A DNA stretch of 64,000 bases from Kribbella rubisoli (GCF_004217145.1 NZ_SHKR01000015.1:434001-498000), one strand, 5' to 3'; positions 44,709-53,618 are shown, numbered from the stretch's first letter. Numbers and translations: made by a program. The notes: a model not told the origin generated them from the letters alone.

Positions 44709-46736
44709 GTGTCCACGCCGCTGGTCCGCGCCGGTGATCTCGGCCGGGTCGTTGCGACCTATGTCAGCTCGGTCCTGGCCCTCGCCCTCGCGGGTGCCGT
44801 GCTGCCCGGCCTGCGATTCTCGTCGTTCCCGCAGTTGCTCGCCTCGGCGGCGGCGACGTTCCTGGTCGGTGCCCTGGTGCGCCCGTTGCTGGTGGCCGCG
44901 AGCGCCGCGATCGGATGGCTCGCGGTACTCCTCGTAGCGGTGCTCGGACAGGCCGTGATCCTCGCGGGGGCGCTCACACTGATCCCGGGGGTCGAGGCGG
45001 ATTCGTTCTGGGTCGTGCTCGCCGCGGCGTGGATCGCAGCGGCCGTGGCGACGATCGTGGCGTGGCTGTGCACCTCTGGTACGTCGGAAGCCTTCACCGC
45101 GGCCCTCGTACGCCGGACCAGGCGGCGGCAGAAGCCTGTCGAGGATCCCGAGGCTCCCGGCGTCATCTTCGTCCAGCTCGACGGCGTGCCCTTCCCGGTA
45201 CTGCGCTGGAAACTTCTCGCTGCCAGCCTGCCCACGATGGGGCGCTGGATCCGCGACGGTGGCTATCGGCTGGTGGAGTGGACCCCGGTGCTGCCACCCA
45301 CCACGCCCGCCAGTCAGTTGGGGATCCTGCACGGCCGCATCGACGGCGTACCCGCCTTCCGTTGGTACGACCGGGCCCTGGGGCGCGTACTGGTCGCCAA
45401 TCGGACCGCTGATGCGGCGGAGATCGAGCGCCGGGCCTCCGACGGCCGCGGTCTGCTGGCCGATGGCGGCGTGAGCATCTCCAACCTCTTCAGCGGCGAC
45501 GCCGAGCGGTCGGTGCTGACCATGAGCAAGATCGAGCTCGCCCGCGGTTCGGCCGACACGCGTCGCCGTGCTGCCTGGTATCTCGCCCGGCCGGACGGTT
45601 TCGCCGGCAGCCTGTCCGGGGCGGTCGCGGAGATTGCGCGGGAGCGGTTCGAGTCGCGTCGGCAACGCCGCCTCGATGTTCGCCCGAGAGGAGAGCGCGG
45701 CTGGCTGTTCGCCGGCATGCGCGCGGTGACGAACGTCGTACTGCGCGACCTCAACACCGCGCTGGTGGCCGAGGAGATGATGCATGGCACGCGGGTTGTG
45801 TATGTCGACTATGTCGACTATGACGAGGTGGCCCATCACGCCGGCGCTTTGCGGCCGGAGTCGCTGGGTACGCTGGATCGGCTCGATCGTGTTCTGGCCT
45901 GTTTGGAGGCCGTCGCCGCGGCGGCGCCGCGGCCGTACCGCCTCGTCATCCTGTCCGACCACGGTCAGTCCCAGGGAACGATCTTCGCCGATCGGCACGG
46001 GATCGACCTGGCTGCGGTCTGCTCGCAGTTGACCGCCGCACGGGTCGAAACGGTCGAGCAGTCGGTCGAGGGCTGGGGCCGCCTGAACGGCCTTCTGGCG
46101 GATCTGTCCGGCGGCGGCTCCGGCACCGGACGGGTGGCCCATCATGCGGCGCTGCGGGTGCAGCACCGTGCCGCACCGCCGGCGGTCACCACGAGTTCGG
46201 AGCTGGTCGTCCTCGGGTCGGGAAACCTCGGCCTGGTGTACGCCGCCGAGGAGCGCCGGCTGACGATGGAGGAGATCACCGGTCGCTGGCCGGCTCTCAT
46301 CCCCGGGCTCGTGGACCACGACGGGATCGGCTTCATCGCGGTGCTGAGCACCGAGCATGGGCCGCTGGCACTCGGGCCGTCGGGTGTACACCGGCTGTCC
46401 GACGCGAAGGTGACCGGCGTCGACCCGCTCGAGCCGTTCGGGCCGCATGCCTCCGCAGACCTGCTGCGAGCGGTATCGATGCCCGAGGCACCTGACCTGT
46501 ATGTGAACAGCTCTGTCGACCAGGACACCGGCGAGGTTTCCGCGTTCGAGGGTCTGGTCGGCTCTCACGGCGGACTCGGCGGGTGGCAGGGACGGGCGCT
46601 GCTCCTGGCTCCACCGGACCTGGTGATACCCGACCGGCCGATCCGCGGCGCGGACGAGCTCCACCGCGTGCTCGTCGGGTATCTCGAACAGCTCGGTCAG
46701 CGCAGCGGGCTCTCCCGCGATACCGCGGACGTCTGA
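44709..46736 (+). CDS. holin-like membrane domain fused to phosphodiesterase-type domain
   Basis: A 675-residue fusion. Residues 15-125 contain four membrane helices of the phage-holin-family-4 kind (VVATYVSSVLALALAGAVLPGL, ATFLVGALVRPLLVAASAAIGW). From about residue 150 an alkaline-phosphatase-superfamily domain begins (VIFVQLDGVPFPVLRW, metal ligand Asp), with LPPTTPASQLGILHG, YVDYVDYDEVAHHAG and LSDHGQSQG supplying the remaining ligands. It probably hydrolyses a phosphodiester or phosphonate at the membrane. GTG 44709 has only a weak ribosome site and is likely reached by coupling to the DUF7144 gene. Confidence 0.82.
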   Translation: MSTPLVRAGDLGRVVATYVSSVLALALAGAVLPGLRFSSFPQLLASAAATFLVGALVRPLLVAASAAIGWLAVLLVAVLGQAVILAGALTLIPGVEADSFWVVLAAAWIAAAVATIVAWLCTSGTSEAFTAALVRRTRRRQKPVEDPEAPGVIFVQLDGVPFPVLRWKLLAASLPTMGRWIRDGGYRLVEWTPVLPPTTPASQLGILHGRIDGVPAFRWYDRALGRVLVANRTADAAEIERRASDGRGLLADGGVSISNLFSGDAERSVLTMSKIELARGSADTRRRAAWYLARPDGFAGSLSGAVAEIARERFESRRQRRLDVRPRGERGWLFAGMRAVTNVVLRDLNTALVAEEMMHGTRVVYVDYVDYDEVAHHAGALRPESLGTLDRLDRVLACLEAVAAAAPRPYRLVILSDHGQSQGTIFADRHGIDLAAVCSQLTAARVETVEQSVEGWGRLNGLLADLSGGGSGTGRVAHHAALRVQHRAAPPAVTTSSELVVLGSGNLGLVYAAEERRLTMEEITGRWPALIPGLVDHDGIGFIAVLSTEHGPLALGPSGVHRLSDAKVTGVDPLEPFGPHASADLLRAVSMPEAPDLYVNSSVDQDTGEVSAFEGLVGSHGGLGGWQGRALLLAPPDLVIPDRPIRGADELHRVLVGYLEQLGQRSGLSRDTADV

Positions 46737-46763
46737 GCGCCCACGCGACCGAGGGAGGTCACG

Positions 46764-48359
46764 ATGATCGACGACACTGCCGGGCAATGGTTCCTCCGAC
46801 CGGACGAGCGCGGCAATCCCGGAACCGACATCGACCGGGTGGGAGACGTGGACGGGTCCTGGGTCGACGGCAACCTGGTCCGTCCGCTGATCCACGGGGC
46901 GACCTACTTCCGTCGGTTGTACGAAGAACTGTGCGCGCTGCGGGCCGGTGACCGGGTCTATTTCACCGACTGGCGTGGCGACTCGGACGAGAAGTTGCTG
47001 CCCGACGGTCCGACGATCGGAACCGTGCTGGCTGATCTGGCCCGATCGGGAGTCGAGGTCAGGGGTCTGCTCTGGCGATCGCACTCGGATCACCTGCGAT
47101 TCAACGCACGGGAGAACCAGCGGCTGGGGACGAAGCTCAACGAGGCCGGCGCCGAGGTGCTGCTCGACCAGCGGGTCCGGCATCTGTCCTCGCACCACCA
47201 GAAGCTGTTCGTGATCCGGCACAAGGGTCGCGCAGACCTGGGTGTCGCGTTCGTCGGCGGCATCGATCTGTCCCACCAGCGTCGTGACGACGGCGAGCAT
47301 CTGGGCGATCCGCAACAGGCGCCGATGGATCGCAGGTACGGCGACCGCACGCCCTGGCACGACGCGGCGCTGGAGATCCGGGGACCGGTCGTCGGCGATC
47401 TGCTCCGCACCTTCGTCGAGCGCTGGGACGACGGTCATCCGCTCGACCGGCGGACGCCGTACCGGATGATCGTGCAACGACTCGCGCGGATGCCGCGCCA
47501 TCCGAAGTCACTGCCGGAGGAGTTCCCCGATCCGCCGCCGGCCGGGCCGCACGCCGTACAGGTCCTGCGAACGTATGCCCGCAAACGTCCCGGCTATCCG
47601 TTCGCGCCGCAGGGGGAGCGGAGCATCGCCCGGGCCTACGGCAAGGCATTCGCCAGGGCCCGGAAATTGATCTACCTGGAGGACCAGTACCTGTGGTCCG
47701 AGCTGATCGCGGAAGGGATCCGCGATGCTCTCGAGCGGTCGCCCGGCCTCCGCGTGATCATCGTCGTACCGCGGTACCCGGATGCCGACGGCCCCGTGAG
47801 CGGCCCCCCGGAACGCTTCGGTCAGTTGCGCGCCGTGCGGCTGCTGCGCGAGGCTGCGCCTGCCCGGGTCGGCATCTACAACCTCGAGAACGCCGCGGGG
47901 GCGCCGATCTACGTGCACGCGAAGATCTGCATCGTGGACGACGTGTGGTTCACCTGCGGCTCGGACAACTTCAACCGTCGTTCCTGGACCAGTGACAGCG
48001 AACTCACCTGCGCGGTTCTGGACGCGACCCCCGACGACCGGGATCTAGTTGCTGAGGGCACCCGTCGGCTCGCCCGCGACCTGCGGCTCGAGGTGTGGTC
48101 GGAGCATCTCGGGTGGCCGCGGTCCAGTCTGGCGCAGCTCGACCTGTTGACAGGGTTCGAGCTGTGGCAGCGCACCGCCGCGGATCTGGAGTCCTGGTAT
48201 GCCGGTGGCAGGAAGGGCCCCCGTCCGTCCGGAAGCATCCGCCCGCACGAGACGCAACACGTGACCCGGTTCCAGGCGCTCTGGGCCGAACCGTTGTACC
48301 GGCTGATCTACGATCCCGACGGCCGCCCCCGCCGGATGCGCCGGAGTGGGGAGTTCTGA
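46764..48359 (+). CDS. phospholipase D family protein
   Basis: A 531-residue PLD-superfamily enzyme with two HxK motifs. SSHHQKLFVI (His145, Lys147) is followed by arginine where HKD normally has Asp, then AFVGGIDLSHQRRDD. VHAKICIVDDVWFTCGSDNFNRRS is a complete HKD. A cardiolipin-synthase or phospholipase D reaction is likely; there is no signal peptide or membrane helix. GAGGGAGG precedes ATG 46764. Third gene of the operon. Confidence 0.88.
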   Translation: MIDDTAGQWFLRPDERGNPGTDIDRVGDVDGSWVDGNLVRPLIHGATYFRRLYEELCALRAGDRVYFTDWRGDSDEKLLPDGPTIGTVLADLARSGVEVRGLLWRSHSDHLRFNARENQRLGTKLNEAGAEVLLDQRVRHLSSHHQKLFVIRHKGRADLGVAFVGGIDLSHQRRDDGEHLGDPQQAPMDRRYGDRTPWHDAALEIRGPVVGDLLRTFVERWDDGHPLDRRTPYRMIVQRLARMPRHPKSLPEEFPDPPPAGPHAVQVLRTYARKRPGYPFAPQGERSIARAYGKAFARARKLIYLEDQYLWSELIAEGIRDALERSPGLRVIIVVPRYPDADGPVSGPPERFGQLRAVRLLREAAPARVGIYNLENAAGAPIYVHAKICIVDDVWFTCGSDNFNRRSWTSDSELTCAVLDATPDDRDLVAEGTRRLARDLRLEVWSEHLGWPRSSLAQLDLLTGFELWQRTAADLESWYAGGRKGPRPSGSIRPHETQHVTRFQALWAEPLYRLIYDPDGRPRRMRRSGEF

Positions 48360-48360
48360 C

Positions 48361-49449
48361 ATGAGTGTCGAGGTCGTGTTCTGGTGTGTGGTTCTCGCGC
48401 GCTTCGCGCTGCCGCTGCTGATCCCGGTGTTCCCGTTGCCGGCGATCATCGCCTGTCCCCTGCTCGACGGCGTCGACCAGACGATCTTCCAGACCTTCGG
48501 GTACGACCCGCCGAATTACCAGAGCTACGACAAGGCGATGGACGTCTTCTACCTTTCCATCGCCTATCTGGCGACGCTGCGGAACTGGACCAATCACGGC
48601 GCGGTCCGGATCGGCCGCTTCCTGTTCTTCTTCCGGCAGGTCGGCGTCGTGGCGTTCGAGTTGAGCGGCGCCCGGCTGCTGCTCTTGTTGTTCCCGAACA
48701 CGTTCGAGTACTTCTTCATCGCCTACGAAGGGGTGCGCACCCGACGGAACCCGCTGCGCTACGCGTTCCGGTTCTGGGTACTCGTCGCCGCCGCGATCTG
48801 GATCTTCGTCAAGCTGCCGCAGGAGTACTGGATCCACATCGCCCAGCTGGACCTCACCGACACGATCCGGGATGTTCCGTGGTTCCTCCCGGCGCTCGTC
48901 GTCGCCGTCCTCGTTCTGCTCGCGGTCGTGTACTTCGTCATCCGTCCGCGGCTGAGTCCGGCCGACTGGACCTGGCGGTTCCGCGCCGACCCGCTACCTG
49001 AGGGAATCGACGACGCCCGCCAGCGCGCCGCCTACCAAGCCGCGCACCGGAAAGTCCTCGATACGACAACGTTGGAGAAGACCTTCCTGATCGGCCTGAT
49101 CAGCGTGATCTACGGCGAGGTGCTGCCAGGCGTCGAGTCGAACAACCTCCAACTGTTCCTCGGCATCGCGGTCTTCCTCGTGATCAACGCCGCGCTCGGC
49201 CTGTGGGCCGCGAAGCGCGGCTATTCGTGGAACTCGGTTGTGGTCTCGTTCGGGATCGTCTTCGCGACGAACGTCGTACTCGTGGTGCTGGCCGACGTAC
49301 TGCTGTCCCGTGGACCAGGCCGGCTGCACCTGACGGACGCGTTGTTCTTCGTGCTCCTGTTCAGCGTCCTCACCACCCTCTACGATCGCTACCGCCCAAT
49401 CGCCGACTATCGCGTCGCCGCCTCGGCCCGGAGCGAAGCCGAGCGTTGA
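48361..49449 (+). CDS. hypothetical multi-spanning membrane protein
   Basis: A 362-residue protein with seven or eight membrane helices and a central soluble loop (LSPADWTWRFRADPLPEGIDDARQR). The aromatic-rich segment RNWTNHGAVRIGRFLFFFRQVGV and LLLLFPNTFEYFFIAYEGVRTRRNP are the most distinctive parts. I do not recognise the family. It begins one base after the phospholipase D stop, so a joint role in lipid metabolism is plausible. Confidence 0.75.
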   Translation: MSVEVVFWCVVLARFALPLLIPVFPLPAIIACPLLDGVDQTIFQTFGYDPPNYQSYDKAMDVFYLSIAYLATLRNWTNHGAVRIGRFLFFFRQVGVVAFELSGARLLLLLFPNTFEYFFIAYEGVRTRRNPLRYAFRFWVLVAAAIWIFVKLPQEYWIHIAQLDLTDTIRDVPWFLPALVVAVLVLLAVVYFVIRPRLSPADWTWRFRADPLPEGIDDARQRAAYQAAHRKVLDTTTLEKTFLIGLISVIYGEVLPGVESNNLQLFLGIAVFLVINAALGLWAAKRGYSWNSVVVSFGIVFATNVVLVVLADVLLSRGPGRLHLTDALFFVLLFSVLTTLYDRYRPIADYRVAASARSEAER

Positions 49450-49459
49450 TCAGGCGGTT

Positions 49460-49476
49460 TACCCCACCACGGATGA
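49460..49476 (+). promoter_or_regulatory. island operator for 49511-50992 operon
   Basis: TACCCCACCACGGATGA, a weaker copy (an 18-bp form TTACCCC-ACCA-CGGATGA from 49459 also fits). GAGCAT (49499-49504) lies 22 nt downstream and only 6 nt before GTG 49511, implying a leaderless transcript. Confidence 0.6.
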
Positions 49477-49510
49477 GGTGGCGCCCGGCGTCGCGACGGA
49501 GCATGGTCGC

Positions 49511-50077
49511 GTGGGTACTTCAGAGCAGTCCGAGAACCCGCCTGACGCGCCTCCGGCGAGCCAGGACGTGATCATCGTGCTCGACGCGGCGGTCGGAGCC
49601 GCCACGCTGGCGGCGGCCGCCGCCCAGTCGATCGGACGCCGGGTCGGGGGACTTCTCAGCCCGGTCGGACGGCGGGTCGGGGGAGTTGTCAGCCCGGTCG
49701 CCGTCGTGATCCTGCGACCGCCCATGCTGGCCGAGCGGTACCAGGCAGCCACCTTGCTGGAAGGTCTGGCCAGGCGCGGTGGCCAAGGACGTACGGAGCT
49801 TGGACGCCAACTGTCCGTCGTACTGGACCGGATGGTTCCCGCGGTGGCGGCAGAGGTGCTGGCCCGGATCGACATGGCCGGGCTGGCGGAGGGGGTCATC
49901 GCGGAGGTCGATCTCGCCGAGATGATCCGGCAGTCCACCGGATCTGTTGCCTCCGACACTGTCCGCGGCGTGCGCCTGCAAGGCATCTCCGGCGATGAGG
50001 CGGTGGGCCGGGTGGTGGCGCGGCTGAGGCTGCGGCGCACCCGGGCCGAACCCGAGATGACGCCCCAGCAACCATGA
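49511..50077 (+). CDS. hypothetical protein with internal duplication
   Basis: A 188-residue protein. After an acidic, proline-rich start comes an alanine-rich helix (VIIVLDAAVGAATLAAAAA). Next is a tandem copy GRRVGG-LLSPV / GRRVGG-VVSPV encoded by a 36-bp direct repeat, then a helical domain (LDRMVPAVAAEVLARIDMAGLAEGV). The function is unknown. GTG 49511 is preferred over GTG 49478 because the latter abuts the operator. It is probably leaderless, although GGAG also lies nine bases upstream. Confidence 0.65.
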   Translation: MGTSEQSENPPDAPPASQDVIIVLDAAVGAATLAAAAAQSIGRRVGGLLSPVGRRVGGVVSPVAVVILRPPMLAERYQAATLLEGLARRGGQGRTELGRQLSVVLDRMVPAVAAEVLARIDMAGLAEGVIAEVDLAEMIRQSTGSVASDTVRGVRLQGISGDEAVGRVVARLRLRRTRAEPEMTPQQP

Positions 50078-50556
50078 GAACGGACGGGCCGGTGTCGATC
50101 GTCCCGCGGGAGGCGCTGCAGTACCAGGGACGGCGAGCAGGACTCGTGACCCGATCGGTCGCCGGTGTCATCGACGGAATCGTCGTGGTGGTAGCGGTGC
50201 TGGCCGGCTATGTGGGCGTCAACGGGCTGAGGTTCCTGGTCCGTCCGCGGGGTTTCCAGTTCAGTGAGGCATCGCCGCTGCCGGCCGTGACGACCGTACT
50301 GCTGGTTCTGGTCGGCTACCTCTTCGTCGCCTGGTCGATCACCGGACGGACCTACGGCTGCCACGTGATGGGCCTGCGGGTCGTCGGTCGTGGTGGTGAA
50401 CGGACAGGTCCCCTTGTTGCGCTGCTGCGGGCCCTGTTCTGTGTGTTGTTCCCGCTCGGACTGCTGTTGTGTGCCGGCGGCCGCCAGCACTCTCTGCAGG
50501 ACGTCGTCCTGCGTACGTCGGTCATCTACGACTGGCGACCCGGACCGCCACGATGA
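50074..50556 (+). CDS. RDD family membrane protein
   Basis: A 160-residue protein with the RDD pattern: GLVTRSVAGVIDGIVVVVAVLAGY (basic residue followed by Asp in helix 1), SITGRTYGCHVMGLRVVGRGGE, and a C-terminal QDVVLRTSVIYDW. Four hydrophobic segments are present. Its role is unknown; some RDD proteins act as ion antiporters. The start ATG overlaps the preceding stop (ATGA). Confidence 0.85.
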   Translation: MRTDGPVSIVPREALQYQGRRAGLVTRSVAGVIDGIVVVVAVLAGYVGVNGLRFLVRPRGFQFSEASPLPAVTTVLLVLVGYLFVAWSITGRTYGCHVMGLRVVGRGGERTGPLVALLRALFCVLFPLGLLLCAGGRQHSLQDVVLRTSVIYDWRPGPPR

Positions 50557-50566
50557 GGAGTTGACC

Positions 50567-50992
50567 ATGTCGGACATCGACAGGCGCGTCGCGGCGCCGC
50601 ACGGGGGCTGGGTGGGCCCGATCGTCTTCGCCGCCGTAGTGATGATGGTCATCGGTACCATGCACGGATTCGAGGGGATCGTCGCTTTGCTGAACGACGA
50701 CTACTACGCGGTGCCGAAGAGCGGTCTGGCCATCCATGTCGACTACACCGCCTGGGGCTGGACACATCTGATCGTCGGCACTGCCGTCCTGGTGGCCGGA
50801 TTCGGTGTCCTGCTCGGTCAGGTGTGGGCGCGGGCCGTCGGGGTGGTCATCGCCGTCGTGAGCATTCTGACGAATATGGCCTTCCTCTCCGCGTCTCCCG
50901 GCTGGACCACGATCATGGTCGCTCTCGACGTCCTGGTGATCTGGGCGCTCACCTTCCACGGTCGTGACGTCCGGCCGAAGCACGGCGCCTGA
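50567..50992 (+). CDS. DUF7144 family membrane protein (copy 4)
   Basis: A 141-residue, four-helix protein: GWVGPIVFAAVVMMVIGTMHGFEG, DDYYAVPKSGLAIHVDYTAWGWTHL, a VGVVIAVVSILTNMAFL helix, and LDVLVIWALTFHGRDV. Like copy 1 it ends in HGRDV, while copies 2 and 3 share the FFFIPYQP form, so there are two sub-lineages. GAGGAG precedes ATG 50567. Last gene of the 49511 operon and convergent with LuxR regulator 2. Confidence 0.87.
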   Translation: MSDIDRRVAAPHGGWVGPIVFAAVVMMVIGTMHGFEGIVALLNDDYYAVPKSGLAIHVDYTAWGWTHLIVGTAVLVAGFGVLLGQVWARAVGVVIAVVSILTNMAFLSASPGWTTIMVALDVLVIWALTFHGRDVRPKHGA

Positions 50993-51011
50993 CCGGTTGC
51001 GGGCGGGTGGG

Positions 51012-53618
51012 CTAGGCCTCAGGGCGCGAGGGCAGCAGCCCCAACTCCCAGGCCCGCCGTACGGCCTCGTTGCGGCGTGATGCGCTCAGCTTGCGCAGAA
51101 TGCTCCGGACATGGCTCCGAACCGTGTTGACGGAGACGTACATCGTCTCGGCGATCTCCTCGGTCGTCAGCAACTCGGCGAGGTACTCGAGCACCTCGTG
51201 CTCCTTGCTTGTCAACGCTGCGGTGATGACCAACTCACGTGGTGTCACTCCCCAGCGACTGGCGGTCCGGTCGCGACCGCGAAGACCCGGCGTGCGCAGC
51301 CACGGGTGATGTGTCATCAGGTCACCGCTGGGCCGCAGCAGCGGTCGCAGCGCCGGCGGCGCCTCCGCGAACGGACGGCGGAGCTGCTCGGGTGCAGCCA
51401 GTCTGAGCGCCCGTTCCAGGCAGAGCCCGCTACGACCGGTGTCTCCGGTCCTGATCGATTCCGCGGCTTGGACGAGCCAGCCGTCGACCTGGATCTCGAG
51501 TGCGACGCCGCGATCCGTGGCCGGGAGCGGTTGAGGGGACGGGGGGTCGCCGGCCTCGGCAGCTGCTCGCTGCAGCACCAGACGCGATCCGACGTTGTCA
51601 CGACCCGCGGACTGCTCGATCGTCGTGATGGCCTCGCGTGGCCGGTGTTGTGCCACGAGCGTCTTCGCCTCGTCGATGGTCAGGGCCTCCCCGAGCCAGC
51701 CACCCTGCGCGCCATAGGAGTCGCGCGCCGCCCGGAGCTCCGCGGCGGCACGATCGATCTTGCCGGTCGCCCGCAGCAGCCTGGCCCTGACCAGGGCGAG
51801 AGCGGCCGCGAGAACCCGGGTGTCATGGGTGGGTGCGGCTTCCTCGGCACGCTGCACCATTTCTTCGGCGCTGGGTAGCTCGCTCCGATCGGTGTGCACC
51901 CAGGCCCCCGCCACGATCGCGGACTGCGGCAGTTGCGCCCCCGACTCTGCCACCGAGGTCGCGTGCGCGACGACTTCCCCGGCTCGCCGCAGATGTCCCC
52001 AGGCCGCTTCCACCAGCGCGGCCATGCCGAGGAAGTCGACGAGGGCATCCTGGGCGCCGTTCTCCTCCGCGAGCGCGATCCCCTCGGTGAAGGCTCCCAG
52101 GGCGGCCGGGAAGTCTCCGCGCTGGAGCAGCACGCGGCCCTTGCTGCCGGCAACCAGCAGTCTCGGCTCCGGATGCGCAACGGCTGACTCCGGCGACGTC
52201 GCTCTCAGGTCGGCCTCGGCGATCAGGACCGGGACCAGCCCGCTCTCGGGATTCTCGCTGAGGCTTGCGCAGACCGCTTGCAGCACCCTGATGGCCGACT
52301 CGGCCGGCTGTCGTCGAGCGGACGTCTGACGGTCCAGGCGGACCGCGGCCTTGCCGAGTTGCGACGTACAGCGGTCGACATCGAACTCGGCCAGCGCGCG
52401 GGCGGCGTTGATGATCGCGGCCTCCGAACCGTCCAGATCATCGGGGAAGCCGGCGAACAACGTTGTCAGCTGTTGCCGTCGGCGCCCGACGAGGAGACCG
52501 GCGACCTCGAAATCCTCCACCAGGTACCGGGCTGCGTGCTGCCAGTCACCGGCCGCGACAGCGTGGTGGATCGCATGCAACGGCTGACCGTTCTGGGCGA
52601 ACCAGGCCGCGGCATCGCGGTGGAGTGCAGGGACGAGGGTCGGCGATTCGAACATCAGCTGCGCGCGAAGGAACTCGCGGAACAACGCCTGGTAGCTATA
52701 GCAGTCTGCTGTTCCCGGAACAGGCTGGATGAACGAGTTGCCGTGCGAGAGGAACTGCAACGACCGACCGGCAGAAGCCTGGCCGGTCAGGAGTGCGGCC
52801 AACTCCGGCCGGACCTCGTCGACGATGCAGGTCCGGAGCAGGAACTCGCGCATCTCCGGCGGCTGGGCATCGAGTACCTCGGTCATCAGGTACGCCGCCA
52901 GGTTCCCGGAGTCGCCGCGGAAGTCCCGAATGACCTGGTCCGCGTCGGCCTTCCCGGTCAGGTTCATGGCCGCGAACATCAGGGCGGCCGGCCAGCCGTC
53001 GGTGCGGGCCTGGAGTTCGGCGACCTCCGAGATCGTCAACTCGAGTTTGTGCTCGCGCATCAGTGCTGTGGTTTCGTCGATCGTGAAGGCCAGGTCCGCG
53101 GCCCGGATCTCGGCGATCGTGCCTGCCAGCCGATAGAGGTGCAACGGGAGCGGCGGGTCGGACCGGGTCGCCAGCACGATCCGGACGCGTCCGGCATTGC
53201 CGCGGATCAGGCGCTGCAGACTGCGTCCGAACTTGGGCGTCACCGTGAGGTCGCCACAGTCCACCAAGAGCACCTGCACGTTGCGATCGCGGCGGGACAG
53301 ACCCTCCCGCACTGACTCCACCATTGCCGGCGGGTCTTCGCTGGCGGCATCCAAGGCGATTCGTCTGACGACGGCCGGACCCTGGTACTGCCCTGCCCAT
53401 GACTTCAGCAGCATCGTCTTGCCGAAGCCTGCCGGCGCACAGACCAGCGTGAGCGGCCGCTGAACCCCCAGGCTCATGCGGTCGACAAGGCGTTGCCGCG
53501 GTACTGTCCCCGGTGGGATCACCGAGGTCTTGGTCCGGGACCTCAGGTGACCGTAGAACGGTGCATCCGGTGACGTACTGCGCTGGTTTTCCACCCCTAC
53601 GTACTGATCGCTCGGCAT
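51012..53618 (-). CDS. MalT-like LuxR family ATPase regulator 2
   Basis: An 868-residue paralogue of the regulator at 17586. Walker A is CAPAGFGKT (about residues 60-68), and VQVLLVDCGDL is the Walker B region. A TPR-like middle region follows. The C-terminal LuxR HTH (SKEHEVLEYLAELLTTEEIA, VSVNTVRSHVRSILRKLSASRR) is almost identical to copy 1 through the recognition helix, while sensor regions differ more. The two probably read the same DNA site but different signals. ATG 53618 follows GAGGAGGGGAG, the same context as copy 1. The nearest island operator is 190 bp upstream and fits the divergent gene better. Confidence 0.92.
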   Translation of the reverse strand: MPSDQYVGVENQRSTSPDAPFYGHLRSRTKTSVIPPGTVPRQRLVDRMSLGVQRPLTLVCAPAGFGKTMLLKSWAGQYQGPAVVRRIALDAASEDPPAMVESVREGLSRRDRNVQVLLVDCGDLTVTPKFGRSLQRLIRGNAGRVRIVLATRSDPPLPLHLYRLAGTIAEIRAADLAFTIDETTALMREHKLELTISEVAELQARTDGWPAALMFAAMNLTGKADADQVIRDFRGDSGNLAAYLMTEVLDAQPPEMREFLLRTCIVDEVRPELAALLTGQASAGRSLQFLSHGNSFIQPVPGTADCYSYQALFREFLRAQLMFESPTLVPALHRDAAAWFAQNGQPLHAIHHAVAAGDWQHAARYLVEDFEVAGLLVGRRRQQLTTLFAGFPDDLDGSEAAIINAARALAEFDVDRCTSQLGKAAVRLDRQTSARRQPAESAIRVLQAVCASLSENPESGLVPVLIAEADLRATSPESAVAHPEPRLLVAGSKGRVLLQRGDFPAALGAFTEGIALAEENGAQDALVDFLGMAALVEAAWGHLRRAGEVVAHATSVAESGAQLPQSAIVAGAWVHTDRSELPSAEEMVQRAEEAAPTHDTRVLAAALALVRARLLRATGKIDRAAAELRAARDSYGAQGGWLGEALTIDEAKTLVAQHRPREAITTIEQSAGRDNVGSRLVLQRAAAEAGDPPSPQPLPATDRGVALEIQVDGWLVQAAESIRTGDTGRSGLCLERALRLAAPEQLRRPFAEAPPALRPLLRPSGDLMTHHPWLRTPGLRGRDRTASRWGVTPRELVITAALTSKEHEVLEYLAELLTTEEIAETMYVSVNTVRSHVRSILRKLSASRRNEAVRRAWELGLLPSRPEA

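Noticed and set aside
44655-47501. 948-codon open frame on the - strand
   Set aside because: It is a shadow of the holin-phosphodiesterase and phospholipase D genes on the + strand, whose motifs are clear. The shadow is arginine/glutamine-rich with no family motif.
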